A stretch of DNA of 64,000 nt, from the NCBI GenBank assembly GCA_963682055.1, contig OY821749.1:687001-751000 (forward strand), written 5' to 3'. This DNA comes from Primula veris. Taxonomy: Eukaryota > Streptophyta > Magnoliopsida > Ericales > Primulaceae. The stretch's first letter is position 1; the number at the start of each line of letters is the position of its first letter. This document shows, piece by piece, positions 1 through 13,700 of this stretch. The position numbers and the translations under genes are program-made. The notes beneath the pieces were generated by a model that saw nothing but the letters and a program-made list of their open reading frames with translations, did not search any database and was not told the origin of the DNA.

Positions 1-3000
1 TTTAGCTTCAATCGCCGCCGTGAAACCGACACTCCGGACCACCGCCACGTCACATCTCCGACACATCCGTACGTTAGCCTCCGCCGTTTTCTCTCTCAAG
101 AAAAACTCTCTCTCTATATCTATATGTATGTATAGAAGAAACAGAGCATTTGCTTCTCTTTCAGAAATTACCACTCATGCCACTAATTGGTAATTACCCA
201 TTTTTAATTTTTTCTTATTAATCATTTTTCAATTTTTTAAATAGTGTGTTTTATGTAGGGGTTTTAGACCTTTTTAAGGGTTTAAGCTTATTTTATTTGT
301 TGTTTTGTTACCACTCATGCCACTAATTCTCCTAATTGGTAATTACCCATTATTTATTTTTGCTTATAAACCATTTTTTTCAATTTTAAAATGGTGTGTT
401 TTATGTAGGGGTTTTGGACCTTTTTTTTAGTTTTAAGCTTGTTTTATTTGTTGTTTAGCTTAATTAGTTGATGCATTTGCTTATAAATTATTTGCTGCTC
501 TTTTAGAAATTACCACTCATGCCACTAATTCTACTAATTGGTAATTACCCATTTTTTATTTTTGCTTATAAAGTGTTTTTCAATTTTTTTAAATGGTATG
601 TTTGTGTAGGGGTTTTGGACCTTTTTAAGGTTTAAGTTTATTTTATTAAATTATTTGTATGTATGCATAGAAACTGAGCATTTGCTGCTCTCTTAGAAAT
701 TACCACTTATGCCTTTGATTCTACCATTTGGTAATTACCCATTATTTATTTATTGCTTATAAAGTGTTTTTCAATTTTAATACGGTGTGTTTGTTATGCA
801 GGGGTTTTGGACCCTTTTAAGGATTTAAGCTTATTTTAGCCTTTTTTCTTAGCTTTTTGATAAAAAAATCCATGAGTGTTTGCTATGTCAGCTTTTAATC
901 AAAAAAGCTTAAAAGCTCAAAAGCGGAGAAGTTAGGAGTTTGCGGATTTTTTAAGCCTTTTGATTAAATTTTTCAAAATCAAAAACTTTGTAATAGAATG
1001 TGTTTGTATATTCACAATGTACTTATAAGTTTAAATAGGTGACCAATGACTTATCAATAAAAATAAACTTATAAGTAAGTCACCTATAAGTAAAAATTAA
1101 AGTTACGGTGGTGCCAAACACTAGCTTTTCTTAAGCAAGCTTTTTTCTCATTGCTTTTTTAAGGTTTAAGCTTCTTTTATTTGTTGTTTTGCTTTGTGAG
1201 TTAATATGCAATTGTTACCACTCATGCCATTAATTCTCCAAATTGGTATTACCCATTCGTTATTTTTGCTTATAAAGCCTTTTTCGATTCAAAAACGGTA
1301 TGTTTATGTAGGAGTTTGGACCTATTAATGTTTAAGATTATTTTATTTGTTGTTTTGCTTTGTAAGTTGATATGCATATGTTTCTTAAGCTAAGCCTTTT
1401 TTGATTTATAAAACATTTTTCAATTTTAAAATGGTAATATTTGTGTAGGGGTTTTGGACCTTTTTAAGGGTTTAAGCTTTTTCTATTTGTTGTTTTGCTT
1501 TATAAGTTGATATGCAGCCTTTTTTGCTGCTTGTTTTGATTAAAAGATAGATTTTCTGATTGTGATTTTTGACTGAATTTATGTACTTTTTTTTATTTCA
1601 CCTAACTTATAAAGGGTTTGTTTGTTTGCACCATTTAAGCTCTACTTATTTGTTATTTAATATAAGTTGCCACCCTTTTGTTTACTTTGCCTAAAGCTGT
1701 GAGCTTAATTGGCATTCCTATGAAATTTTATGGTAACCAGTCCTGTATCAATTTCACCTTTATATCATTATGTAAGGGTTTACTTGTTGATTGCACCTTT
1801 TTAAGGCTTAAGCTTAGTTTATTTGTTGTTTTGCTTATGAGTTGATATGCATTTGTTTACTTGTCCCAAAGATGAGTTTTCTTTGCTTACTAATCCTGTA
1901 TAATTTCACCTAGTCTGTATTGATTTTTTTAGCTTGCACCTCTTAAGCTCAATTTATTTGCTTTTCATCTTATAAGTTGCAACCCTTTCGTTTACTTGAC
2001 ATAAAGATGAGATCCTTTTGTTCTCTGACTAATTTAAAATAAAATGAGAAAATGCTAGAAGTTTAAGTTATGTCTATCTCCATATATGTATATATTTTTT
2101 TAATTTCACCTAATTAATCAAGGGTTTGGTATTGCTTGTTTGCTTTGTACTTTTTAAATTCAACTTATTTGCTGTTTTGCGTGTAAGTTTCAACCCTTCT
2201 CTCTTTATGCATAAGGAATTGTTTCTAAGTAGTAATACATAATATACATTCTTCATCTTACTTACACAACAATCAACTAGTTTCTAATGCTCCCAAAAGC
2301 TTTATAGTGATACTTATATGAGTATACTTTTTACCCCCGCCAAAAAAGGTTTACTTTGGTACTTAGATGCAACCAACAAGCCCATTGTCTGTTAAATTGT
2401 CAAGATGAGAAACCTTCAAGCATGTTCTTGTGCTGGTATAAGTGTCTCAAGTATGGCTTGGCTTTATCTGATTCTGTAAATTATTTATTTAATCCTACGT
2501 TTTGAGGCTGATAGTTTTTTCATGCATTTTTTCGATAGTTATATCATGTATGAGTTTCTCTGAGATATGTACTTATTATATATTCGTGTCTGTTCCAGTT
2601 TCCCTGAGTATCATCGTTTGCTTCCATGTCCACCACAAAATGGTCCACCAAGAGTAGAACACATGGTTGTCTCAGAAGAAGGTCCTGTTCTTGAATATAT
2701 CACGAAAACACTGCATCTTCCTCCACTGTGAGTACTGATTCTGGCATATTGTTTACATTTTGCATATCAGTTGCTTGGTTTTCAAATGTTGTAAGATGTG
2801 TCCTTTTTATTGGGGTTAATAACAGTTTTCTACGCTAACATGCCGTCTGATTTCGATTTTGTGCAGTCATCGACTTTTAAGTATTGCTTAGTTTACTAAC
2901 GTTACATCCTCGGCGATTTGATACACTTAGTGCACCAAATTGAAAATCCATCATTGGTTGAGGTATCAATCAGCTACGAAACCCAAACATTTACAATTTT

Positions 3001-6000
3001 TTAAAGCTTTTTTTACTCCATTCTATCCTATTTTTCCTATTTTAATCCCCAAACTATGGTTCGTATTTTATTAGTATACACAATCAACAAAAGATGTTGG
3101 ATTAGGATACTAATTTCTAACTTTTATAGGTTAGTATACAAAATCAAAATATGATGGTAGCGTAGAAGATTATACAAATAATTTCCCTATTGATTTTCCT
3201 TACTAAACAGTTCTTTTTATTGAAGGTATGTTGCAGATCTCATCCAATTTGGAGCTGTATATTATGCCCTAGTGTGCCCTGAGCCTCCTCCTAGTGCCAC
3301 CGCAGAGCAAATTAGAATATATATGGAAGCTACAGATCCATCACTTTTAAAATCTAGATCTTCAATTAAAGGAAAAACCAAAAGAGAAGCACAAAAAACA
3401 TTTAAGATAACCTGTAGTGACGAGGTTGTTGAGCCTGGTACATACTTAAGAGTACATGTGCATCCAAAAAGATTTCCAAGGTATTTAATCAAATAGGTTC
3501 TTAACATTTATTTAGTGTCAAATTACTAGTCTGGTCTCTGTTGATATTTATGTGTACTTTTCAGGTGCTATGAGATAGATTGGCGATCAAGAATTTTAGC
3601 AGTATCAGATTCCTATGTGGTTCTGGACAAACCAGCTGGTACATCTGTATGTAGTTGTTTTCATTATTTTCATCTTTTTGACATGGCATCAAGCAAATGT
3701 GAGTTCATTAGGGAAAATTACAGTTACGTACACCGAGGTACCACGAGATTTTATTTTGTTAAAATAACTTACGTACACCGAGGTACACTAACAACGGATA
3801 TCTTAGTGATTGTAGTACAAACTACAACCAACCATAAATTGGGGACTAAAAAATAGAGAACAGTAGATTGGGAGCTATAAAATAGATAACCATATATTCG
3901 GGAGGAAAGGAAAATTGTGATAGAATAGTGTACAAAATATATACCAAATTCCAGAGTAATATATAATTTATTTTCCGTGATATTTAGTACCCAACCTCTG
4001 AATTTTGGTTCAGTTTGGTCATGAAGATGTACTACAATCGTCAAGAAATATATTAGTGCAGCAATTGCTAATTTGTAGATTGGTGTACAATATAAGATTT
4101 GGTGACATGTTAGTGTTCAATACTATAAATAACCCAAGTTCATTGTGTACTGTAACTCGTGAAAAGACCATTTTGTTTTCTAAATTGTGACTGAAGTGAA
4201 ATTCAGAATGGCTCCATTATTTTTTAAACATAAACACGTTTTTGTTGAATTTGATCAGGTTGGAGGCACAACAGATAATATAGAAGAAAGTTGTGCAACA
4301 TTTGCTACCCGTGCCTTGGGATTTACAGAGCCATTGATGACCACCCATCAGATTGATAATTGCACAGAAGGCTGGTATAGTCCAGGAGTTGTATCTCTTT
4401 ATCTATATATTGTTTATTTATATAAATGTTTGTGTTTGTCTTTTGTGATTGACTAAACTGATAGATTCTTCTTATGAACATGCAGTGTTATATTAGCTAG
4501 AACTAAGGAGTATTGTTCAGTTTTTCATAGGAAAATCAGAGTAGGTTCATACTTTTCAAAGCTTTCATTTTTTCGAATATGGTAAAGTGTGAGTTTTTTT
4601 CGAGTATGAGATCAAATTTATGTTTCTTGTCGTCAGGAGAAAAAAGTGAAGAAACTTTATCTAGCGCTTGCTGCTGCCCCTTTGCCAGTTGGAGAGATAA
4701 AACACTACATGCGGCCTATTAATGTTGCTCCAAGGCTTCTTTCTGAAGGTAACCTCTTTATTTAAGAAAATGAATTATAATAAAATCGTCTCCCACATCT
4801 GTACATCTATGTTGCCACCTGTTCTCTAACGAAGCCAATTGTGAAACAAAAGAGAGAGATAAGATGTTAAAAATAAATTTTGGGGTTAATTGCTGGTAAT
4901 CCGCATAAATGTGAGTTTAATGCAAATTATGCACACTCAATGGCTCTTCTTGTGATGACTGATTACCACAATACGGACTTGCTCTGTAATTCATTTCACT
5001 ATATCCCGTTTAGAGCTCAGGAGAAGAAGGATGATTATTAGTCTTATTAATGAGAGAATAATAACAACATCATTTTGTTTACTTTCTAATAATCTTCTTG
5101 TCAGTTTGTGAGTGTTGATTTTGGTTCTTCACACTTTCATACCGAGGAAAAGGTGGAAATTACTAAAAAATACTAAAAAGTTACTAAAAAAAATCCTACT
5201 TTGACGTATATTGTCTGCAACAAACACGAGATGTGCCTTTTCTTAATAAATAGTAACTACATTTGGACATGCAGAGAATGTTAGGCATGCAAAAAGTTCA
5301 AGAGGATGGCACTCGTGCAGACTCGAAGTGTTAGAGTGCAAGAAAGTTCCATGGCCCAAAGCTGAAGCTGAGGCTAAATACGGAGTTGACGATTGCGGTT
5401 GGCCATTAAAAGATTTTGCTTACGAATGCACCATAAATCTTTTGACTGGTCGGACCCATCAGGTACACACATGACATGTATTTTGTTTTAACTGTTAACC
5501 TTAAATGTGCTTGATATTGCTTGTGCTTTTGGTTTTAGTTGTTCCCTATTCTATTTTCCGGGTATGTAGATGGTAATACTTAACAGTTTTTTTTTTTTTT
5601 GAAAATAATATAATACTTAACAGTCTGCTAATGCTTTCAATAGATAGAATCATAGAAAGGAGTATGTGATTATCTGTAAAACTTGAAAATTGATGATGTA
5701 CTTTAGTTCTAAATGGTTAAATCATTTTTACTTCTTTTGAAGCATTTTCATTGAGACAACATGAGCTTTGTCAGGGTTTATGTTAGTTTATTATCACGTA
5801 CTATTATGTTTATTCGCTGTAGCAACCTGAAGTACCATTTTTTGCAATCTAGTACACTAGTTACTAGTGAACAATTAAGTACATATCATAAGTAAATGGA
5901 TGGACAAATTTGCAAATATTTTTCGAAATGGCCAAAATACTTCTGAATCTTACGGTTCTCGTTCAGAACTTGACTCAACCTGACAGAGTTGTACTAAATT

Positions 6001-6455
6001 GAAGAAAACCAGTAGTCTATGATACTAAATTGTAAATACGGTAGTACATGCTGTTGAATTGGTAGCACGTGTTAGTTCATGGTATTAAACAGTAAGAATC
6101 GTAACTTTATCTCGATATATCAAGATTGTTTAACATTGTGCAGGTTCGAGCGCAGTTGGCTGCTTGTGGTGCACCCATAGTAGGCGACTCTATGTACATG
6201 CCAGCTGCAATTGCTGAGATGGCTAATCCTGGGCTCAACCCATACGGTAAAAACCAGAAAATATACGTAAACGATGATGAGCAAACAGTAGCCGTGCGGG
6301 AGTGGAGTGCTCTTCATGGGAAAGAGCCTAGTGTTGCTATCGGTTTGCAAGCTTGTAAGATCTCTTGGGGAGATGATGACGGTGTTGAGCATAAATATGA
6401 AGCTCGATCTCCTTGGTGGAGAGAAGGCATTGTATCTGCAGTCACGTCGAGCTAG
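1..6455 (+). CDS. RNA pseudouridine synthase, RluA family (RPUS6-like, chloroplast/mitochondrion), 5' partial
   Basis: Converts specific uridines in RNA to pseudouridine; the plant RPUS6 branch is predicted to act in an organelle. Exons read from splice sites and frame: <1-189, 2599-2727, 3226-3480, 3565-3646, 4259-4374, 4486-4540, 4637-4748, 5275-5462, 6144-6455, giving at least 478 residues with phases matching at every junction. Exon 1 is rich in Ser, Thr and Arg like a transit peptide, but its start codon lies before the window and its end is uncertain: 189 (gtaatt) is phase-compatible, and so is 129. The catalytic region reads YVVLDKPAGTS, then THQIDNCTEGCVILART, with the catalytic Asp kept at about visible residue 251; the C-terminal motif is LLTGRTHQVRAQLA. 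The usual bacterial HRLD is HQID here, which I recall as typical of this plant branch. Family call is firm; the substrate RNA is unknown. Confidence 0.9.
168..1860 (+). repeat. Degenerate tandem repeat filling intron 1 of the pseudouridine synthase gene
   Basis: A unit of about 140-200 bp recurs, beginning TTACCACTCATGCCA, continuing with ggtaattacccat and an AT-rich middle, then gtaggggttttggacc, ttttaagg, tttaagctt and tttgttgttttgctt. Full copies begin near 168, 308, 510, 700 and 1215; partial copies lie near 1390-1520 and 1760-1860. The block 874-1122 interrupts the series. The first copy overlaps the end of exon 1, so the presumed splice donor is itself part of the repeat. Confidence 0.8.
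874..1122. mobile_element. Possible hAT-like MITE inside the intron repeat
   Basis: About 249 bp bounded by short inverted ends, AGTGTTTGCTA on the left and TGCCAAACACT on the right. It separates copies 4 and 5 of the surrounding repeat and contains its own internal inverted stretches (acttataagtt and aacttataagt). I could not see a clear 8-bp target duplication, so the class is tentative. Confidence 0.4.
3724..3786 (+). repeat. Pair of 18-bp direct repeats in intron 4
   Basis: TTACGTACACCGAGGTAC occurs at 3724-3741 and 3769-3786, separated by a short AT-rich near-palindrome. Lies wholly in the intron between exons 4 and 5 of the pseudouridine synthase. Probably a trace of a small transposable element. 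Confidence 0.6.
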
Positions 6456-7304
6456 AGAGAGACTAACCGCATCATGTAGATAGAATGATTCTTGGTTTCA
6501 AATTTTGAAGTAATGATGTATTTTACCCTGATTACTTGATTGCGTGTATGAAATGCGGTTGTTACGTGCTTTCTAATTGTGTACGAAATAGCATGAACTT
6601 TCAGAGCAAGATACTAGAATTACAGTTCTTCTTTGAACTGATAATCGCGATGATGGGCTTTGTATGAATTCAAGTACAAAAAAATAGCTCACAGAAAAAA
6701 AAACCACTCCTATGTTTATAATGTTACAATTGTATGCTTATAAAATTGCATACAAGACTTCTAAAGTATTATAGTGGGTCTTTATTAACTCTTAATCATT
6801 AAAAAAGTGAACTTTTAATAATCATAAATAGTGATCTGCTAATTTATCAATTGAGATATTCTAAATAAATGTTTCGGAAAATGATAAAGTCACCAAATAT
6901 CTCCTCTCATTCATCATATAAAGTTACATCACTAATTCTGTTCCGGCCAATGTCCAAATATCCTTAAGTAATCTTGGAAAAACAATAAAAAAAAATCAAT
7001 ACATTTTATAGTTAGTTTCATTAGCCATCTAATTACCCTATTTTCGTCTCGTTTATAAAAAGCGTGTTTCGTGATTAAAAAAAAAAATTGATATAAACTC
7101 AATTCAAATCTTAAATAAAACTTCAAAAGCGTGATTTTTCAATTTTAACGTAACTATTACAAAAACATTTTTAGGTGATAATATTTCAATGTTTTAAAAC
7201 ACTTTATTTCCATAAGTATACAAAAACTAGTAAATATTTAAAAGGAAAACAAAAATTAATTTTTACCCTTTTTAGAATATGTCACACAATCAATAAAAAA
7301 TCCA

Positions 7305-7308
<4 letters not shown>

Positions 7309-7336
<28 letters not shown>

Positions 7337-7337
7337 C
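7309..7337 (+). repeat. (TC)n microsatellite upstream of the PCFS4-like gene
   Basis: About fourteen uninterrupted TC units. Its position, roughly 450 bp before the ATG and just ahead of a telo-box, is typical of the core promoter or 5' UTR of broadly expressed plant genes. A regulatory role is inference only. Confidence 0.85.
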
Positions 7338-7387
7338 ACCATTGGAGCGACTCCTCTAATTCTCTCTTTCCCTTTTTTTTTACAGCA

Positions 7388-7402
7388 AAACCCTAACCCT
7401 AA
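7388..7402 (+). promoter_or_regulatory. Telo-box (AAACCCTAACCCTAA)
   Basis: An exact double telomere-like motif. Telo-boxes are known near transcription starts of many plant housekeeping and translation genes. Here it follows the TC tract and precedes the presumed 5' leader of the PCFS4-like gene. Confidence 0.5.
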
Positions 7403-7417
7403 TTTTAATACCCAATC

Positions 7418-7690
7418 AAACCCATCACCTTTTTATTTATTTATCACAATTTCAAAATCAAATTATAACCCATCACCTAAATTGAAAACTAATCAAAACC
7501 CATCAAAAAAAATTCACGAAAAAACAAAACCCAGATAGGAAAGCCACTCAAATTGGCCAAAAATCAAAACCCACAAAGGAAAAGCACCCAAATTGAGGAA
7601 AAATCAAAACCCATCACCGAAATTGAAAATTAATCAAAACCCAGATAGGAAAATCACCCAAATTGAGGAAAAACTAAAACCCATCAATGA
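7418..7690 (+). repeat. Minisatellite-like A/C-rich leader with repeated AAAACCCA
   Basis: Eight degenerate copies of a core (a)aaaccca follow one another before the PCFS4-like ATG, alternating with caccgaaattgaaaa and gataggaaaatcaccc segments. The unit is about 35-45 bp. It probably forms the transcribed 5' leader, since the ATG lies only about 90 bp after the last copy. Confidence 0.65.
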
Positions 7691-7782
7691 ATTTGATCGA
7701 AAGTTAAAGGAGAACCCAGGAAAAAACCGTCTTCAAATTCGACGAAAAAAGAATAATAAAAAATTATAGAGAAAAAAAAACA

Positions 7783-10700
7783 ATGGCGAGTGAGGTGGGG
7801 GGTGGGCCGAGGATCCTGGAACGATTCAAGGGAATGATGAGAGAGAGAGGCGAACGAATAACTTCCGAACAAATCGTGTGTATATATGAATTGCTGTTAT
7901 CGGACCTCACTTTCAATTCTAAGCCTATAATCACTGATTTAACGATCATCGCCGGTGACCAAAGGGCTCATGCTGACGGCATTGCTGATATCATCTGCGC
8001 CAGAATTATCGAGGTTTTGTGTTTTTTTTTTTAAATTATTATTTATGTTGTGAGTTTTTTGAGGATTTATGTTGATAAAGATGGAAGATTGTATTTCCCC
8101 CCTTATGTTTTGTGTATATTCTCAGTCTGTATGATTGTAGATTTTTTCTATGTTTTATGTATTTTCTTAGGTTGTGCGATTGTAGTTGATAAAGATGGAA
8201 GATTGTATTTATTCCCTTATGCTTTGCTATTTTCTTAGGTTGTTTGATAGTAGTTGAAAAAGATGGAAGCAAGGAATTTAAAATGGGAGGGGCCGAAATT
8301 CTAAATAATTTTTTCATGAGTTTTTTTTCGTAATATGGGGGGGAACGTTAGTTTTAGAAGATTTTGATCGAAATACATAGGAAATTTTATTTTTTCATCA
8401 ACTTTTAGGGGGTGTGTGTTGGGCGGCGGCCCCGACCGCCTCTACCTAGTTCCTCGATGGAAGATTGTATATTTTTTTAATACGTTTTGTGTATTTTTTA
8501 GAGGTTGTATGATTGTAGTTGATAAAGAAGGAAGATTGTACTCGAATAGGAGGGTTGCTAACTTAAACTTGATATTCTTAGATGAGTTTCTTTTAAGAGT
8601 AGTATGGAAGGTCAGAAATGTTAATTCTTGGATGTTGTGATCGAAATACATTGAAAAGAAATTACTTTCTCGCTATTTTTACCAAGATGGGAAGCTATTC
8701 CTTCCTCGGTTAAAGATCAAAGATTTCAATGTATTTATTTAGGATTGTATTCATCAATAACTAAACCCTAATTGCTACCCCAACACACAGTTGTGACAGT
8801 ATTGGCGAGATAGGTACTTTACTAATTCTTCTTTTCTCAGGTTTCCGTATATGTTGAATTTGTAAGACTGTAGTTTTTATGGATTGAGGCTTTGGATTTA
8901 CTTTCTCTAATCGAGTTGTATCAATTATTACTTGTACCCTTCACTAACAGAACCCTAATTCTAACTGTAACATACAATTGCCTCAGGATTTTGATGTTGG
9001 TAACTTTTTCTATGTTTTGCTATGTTGGGTAGTTTTTCTGTGCTGAAGGTTTATTAATGAAGATTTGGTGTTGGAATATCATTTTTTTAATGTGGGAATT
9101 TAGTTCAGCAACTAGGGGTTTTGCCTTTTGAAATTTAGATGTACACTGTTGTAAGGTTGAAATGAATCGTACTAACATCACCTTTACCATCAATTGAAGT
9201 AGGGAATGCATATTGCGAGATTCATATTGTATATTATTAAGTTTTGAAATTGATTGCCGACTTGATAGATTAGTAATTCACATATAGGCTATAGCTATTG
9301 TTTATAAAGATCTGATGGAAGGAACTCTCATGTGGCGCTTTTTAGGATTTTGGGTATATGTGATAAGTAAAATTTTAAGGGTGAAGGTATGAAATGTTAA
9401 ACCTTTGTCTTCTTAAGGACTCTGCCTACATAAATCGCATACTTCAAATTTGAGGATTAAGATCGGTGTAGAAACCACTTACCAATGTCTCAAAAAATTC
9501 AGAGACACGTATCGCTAATGTTATTTCTTCACGCCACATTGGGAAGACTTTGCCTTGACATCAACCGCCTTAAGCCATTGACATCAACCGCCTTAAGCCA
9601 TTGACATCAACCGCCTTAAGCCATTTGCATTTATATGTCAAGATGAATATTATATAGGCGTCATCTACTTTTACATTGTTCTCGAAATCTTGCCGGATCT
9701 AGCATATGCAAGCTTTGATGACAAAAACTACAATTTGCATTTTCTGGATTTTTAATTTTGTAACACGTTTAATTCAGATGTACAGTAACACTCTACTAAT
9801 TAGAGTATTACTTGGTGTGAGATATTGTACTTACTACTGACATAGCTTGAAGTAGTCAATGATGTTGATAAAGCAATAACTTTGGTCGGTGGCGTTATGC
9901 TTTTCAACGATATTAATAGGGATTAAAGATAGTAAATATTGGACAACTTGTGGTGTATTTATTGATCGGTGCTTGTACTTGCTCGGATTACAATTTCTTA
10001 TTATATTCTTGCTCGGTATGATAATTTCTTATTACACCGGGCTTGGTCTAACAATTTAATCTTGATCTTTATCTTTATCTTCGGTGCTCGGTCTTCAATT
10101 GGGCTCGGTTTGCTTTCTAGTGAGATATGCTCTGACAAGTTTCTCTCTTTTATCTTCTTCTCTCTATATTTTTTTTAGACAGATTTCAGGTCCTTTTTCC
10201 AGTGGTGGTACTGGGTTATTTATAGGCATTTATGCATCATAGGATGTTGACAAATGTCTTCATCTCATGCGTCACCTCATGGGCTTTTCCCCTGTGGGCC
10301 CTTACTCATTGGGTTGAGATATTTATTGGATAATTGTCTTTATCTTTAAGGGGGAAAGTAATGTATACCCCTGGCCTCTCCTTATGCATTGGATACCGAT
10401 TTATATGGTATTGGTTGGTTAATACCCGAATAGATATATTCGGGTCTAATTTTTGTGCTCTATCAAATGTTTTGCAGACCCTTTAGTTATTCCTATGGTG
10501 GATTTGAATGTTCTGAGGGATTACCGTGTTTTGACTCTAACCTCATGCATTATAAAAATATAAGCATTTTCAAATTGAACTGATGAATACGAGCAAAAAC
10601 TATATTTATTTTGCTTAATGTAGGCTTGTAGAGTTGATCGTAATGCAGTGGCGTGGTTGTCTTCTTGTGACCTGGGGTCCTGATAGTCCCATTTATTTAT

Positions 10701-13700
10701 GAAATGGATCTATATTCTTATTTTGAGTTTTTGTTGATGAGTGATTATATTTTCCTCCCCTGTCAAATGAGAATTAAATTTTGTGCCATGTATATCCAGG
10801 TCCAAGTGGATCAAAAACTTCCCTCTCTTTATCTATTGGACAGCATAGTGAAGAATATTGGGCGGGATTATATCAAGGCTTTCTCTCCTCGCTTGCCTGA
10901 GGTAACTGTTAGTCAAATATGACTGACTATTTTGTGTTTGCTCCCTTAAGTAGAACCACCAGTCAAACCTATTATTGTCTCTCACACATGTTTCGTCTTT
11001 TGTGAAGGTTTTCTCTGAGGCTTATAAGCAACTCCATCCTAATCTACATCCTTCCATGCGCCATTTGTTTGGAACATGGTCTACTGTGTTTCCTCTTTCA
11101 GTGTTGCGTAGAATTGAGTCTTTGCTGCAATTTTCTCCTTCTGGTCAAACTTCTTTGAGAGCTTCTGAATCTCCTCGACCGAGTCATGGTATACATGTGA
11201 ACCCAAAGTACTTGGAAGCGAGACGGCAATTTGAAGATACAACTGTTGTATGTGTAATTAATCATCTTATACTTGATATAAGTTTTTTTTTTGTACATTT
11301 GTTTTTATCAAGGTTAAAGCTCCCTTATTGAATCTTCTACTAGGATCTGTATCAAGAGTTCTTATAAAATGATTTTGAATTTCTTAGTGTATACTGTTAT
11401 TTGCAAATAAATAGTTATCAGAAGGGTAAAGGAACAAAAAACCAAGTTTTATGCAAATCATGTGAAAAGTCTCCAACTGTTTATACATGCTTGTTTTGTA
11501 TGGCACACACTAATCCTAGTGTATCATAATCTTTCCATGCTTTAAGTGGTAAAGCAGAGACACTGTCATATCCCCGCGTACATTGTTGGTGCTTTTTGTA
11601 GAATATTATATACTCACCTTCTTACATATAGGGAGATAAACGTTGTGGAAGGTTCACATTTCGGGGTATCATAGATGGGTTCATGACAGGGCTATTGCTT
11701 CTTTATTTTCCTTAAAACATTCACACTTGCAGTATATTTTTTGGATCAAGAAGGGTCTTTATAAGGATGATTTGACCCCTCCTGTAACCTAGCTATATGT
11801 GGTTACATTGTTTAAAAATAGGCAATGATGTTTCATTTTTAATAGACCCCTTTAGACCCAGATCAAAATGTAAAAAAGATGTAAGATAAATGGCTAGCTA
11901 CATTTGAGCAAGCTCCTATTATTTAAGGACTGGTGGTTATTTTTCTAAAGTAATATCATCTGTTTCTTATTTTTTTACCTTGCTTGCTGTGCGCTCTTAT
12001 TTTAGCTTATCTTCTTATTATGCAAGTTTAACCTTTTTCTTAATGTGTACCATGCAGAGGAACCAGATTAGAGAAATATCATCTACTCCAAGAGCTACAA
12101 GTGGGTATGATGATTATGACTCTGAAAGTTCAGATCCCTTATTCTCAGATGTTGGGTACAAGAGAATGAGTTTAACTCAACCACTCCGTACATCTTTGCC
12201 TCTTGGTGCTGATAAACTTAATATGATTACTAGGGTTACCAAACCGTCCTCTTCTTATAGCAGACCAGAATCGCCCTACGGTGATGATTATATAGCCAAA
12301 TATAATAAACTTGGTCGCATGACAAGGCGATTTGAAACATCTAATATTTTGAATAATAGAGTTGAGCTTGAAGGACCGAGAGCATTAATCGACGCTTATG
12401 GGAATGATCAAAGAAGTAACCCAGCAGGAAACAATAGGCCTTCAAAATTTGATACGAATGGGATAAGTAGCAAGGCCTGGCAAGACACAAACGAGGAGGA
12501 AGAGTTTAATTGGGAAGATATGAGCCCAGCTTTAGTGGACCAGAATCGCGCTAATGGCTTAAAATCTTTGTCTGTTTTACCTATTGAAAGCTTTAATAGG
12601 CTTACACCGGGATATGAAACGAAGAATATAGCACCTTTTGATACCCATGTCAGGAGAATCAATCAATCAAGTTTAACACAGAGTTCCATGGTTAGAGATT
12701 CTTCCTTGTTTACTGAAGATATGGGGTCCGCTCCTAATGTATGTTTCTTTTTCCTGCTTTTATTTTTAGTATACTATAATGTAAATCCATTATTGAAAAT
12801 ATTAATGGGAAGAGTCGTTTCGCATTGTTTGATTTATATATTCTCTTTCAGTTGTTGACTGCTTATTAATACAAAATTCTACTGTTTTGTTTTCATGTTA
12901 TTTTTCCTTCTCTTCTCCCTCTTTATGCTCCCTTGTGACAAATAGAAAAAGGCCAATTGTCCCAGTCTCTGTTCATCTCCCTTTTTCGAATAACAATGAT
13001 AGCTTAGCTTTATATATGCATAACCAGTAAAGAATAATTCATGTCACACTCATTTGGATAGTGTAACTGTTTCAATATTTGTTGTTATGTTTTTCAAAGT
13101 TTACAACTTTCCTGCAGTATGCTGGTGAATCAAAAACTAAGATCACTGGATCACCTGACAATACTATACAGTTTCTGCCCACTCAGCGTCCTCCAGATGT
13201 TCAAACTTTCCCTCACCACCCTTTTCCGTCTCCTGACCACCACTTAAATCCAAGAGGTGAACAGAAACCTTTCATCAACAACTTTTCCGATACTGATAAT
13301 AATCAAGTCCGTGCATCGCCTGCCATTGCACCAAGGACAGTACCTCCAAGTATAGACCCGAGAAAGTTCGATTTTCTCTCATCCAGTGGACCACAAGCAA
13401 CAGGAACGTGGCATCCTCCCTCCACCCACCCTCCTATCCCACCACCAAGTCAAGGCCACAGTAGATTCGACCCGAGTCAAGGTGTAAACAGTACATCTTT
13501 TTCTGAGAACCCATATAATAGCAATTCAAATAGAGTTTTCAACTCGATTAGGCCCCCAGTATATCAAAATCAGCTGGGAACTCCATTGCCTCCATATCCA
13601 AGTAACACCGAGCAAGTTAACAATTTTCAACCGCAAATACACATGCCTCAGAATATTCGGCCAAATTCCTATCCACCTGTCGGACCACCATTGCCTCAGG

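Larger units (their letters stand above)
6456..7782. other. Intergenic region and 5' leader between the pseudouridine synthase and PCFS4-like genes
   Basis: Holds the 3' UTR of the upstream gene, AT-rich spacer, a pyrimidine dinucleotide tract at 7309-7337, a telo-box at 7388-7402 and a repetitive A/C-rich leader up to the ATG at 7783. No coding sequence was recognised. Confidence 0.7.
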
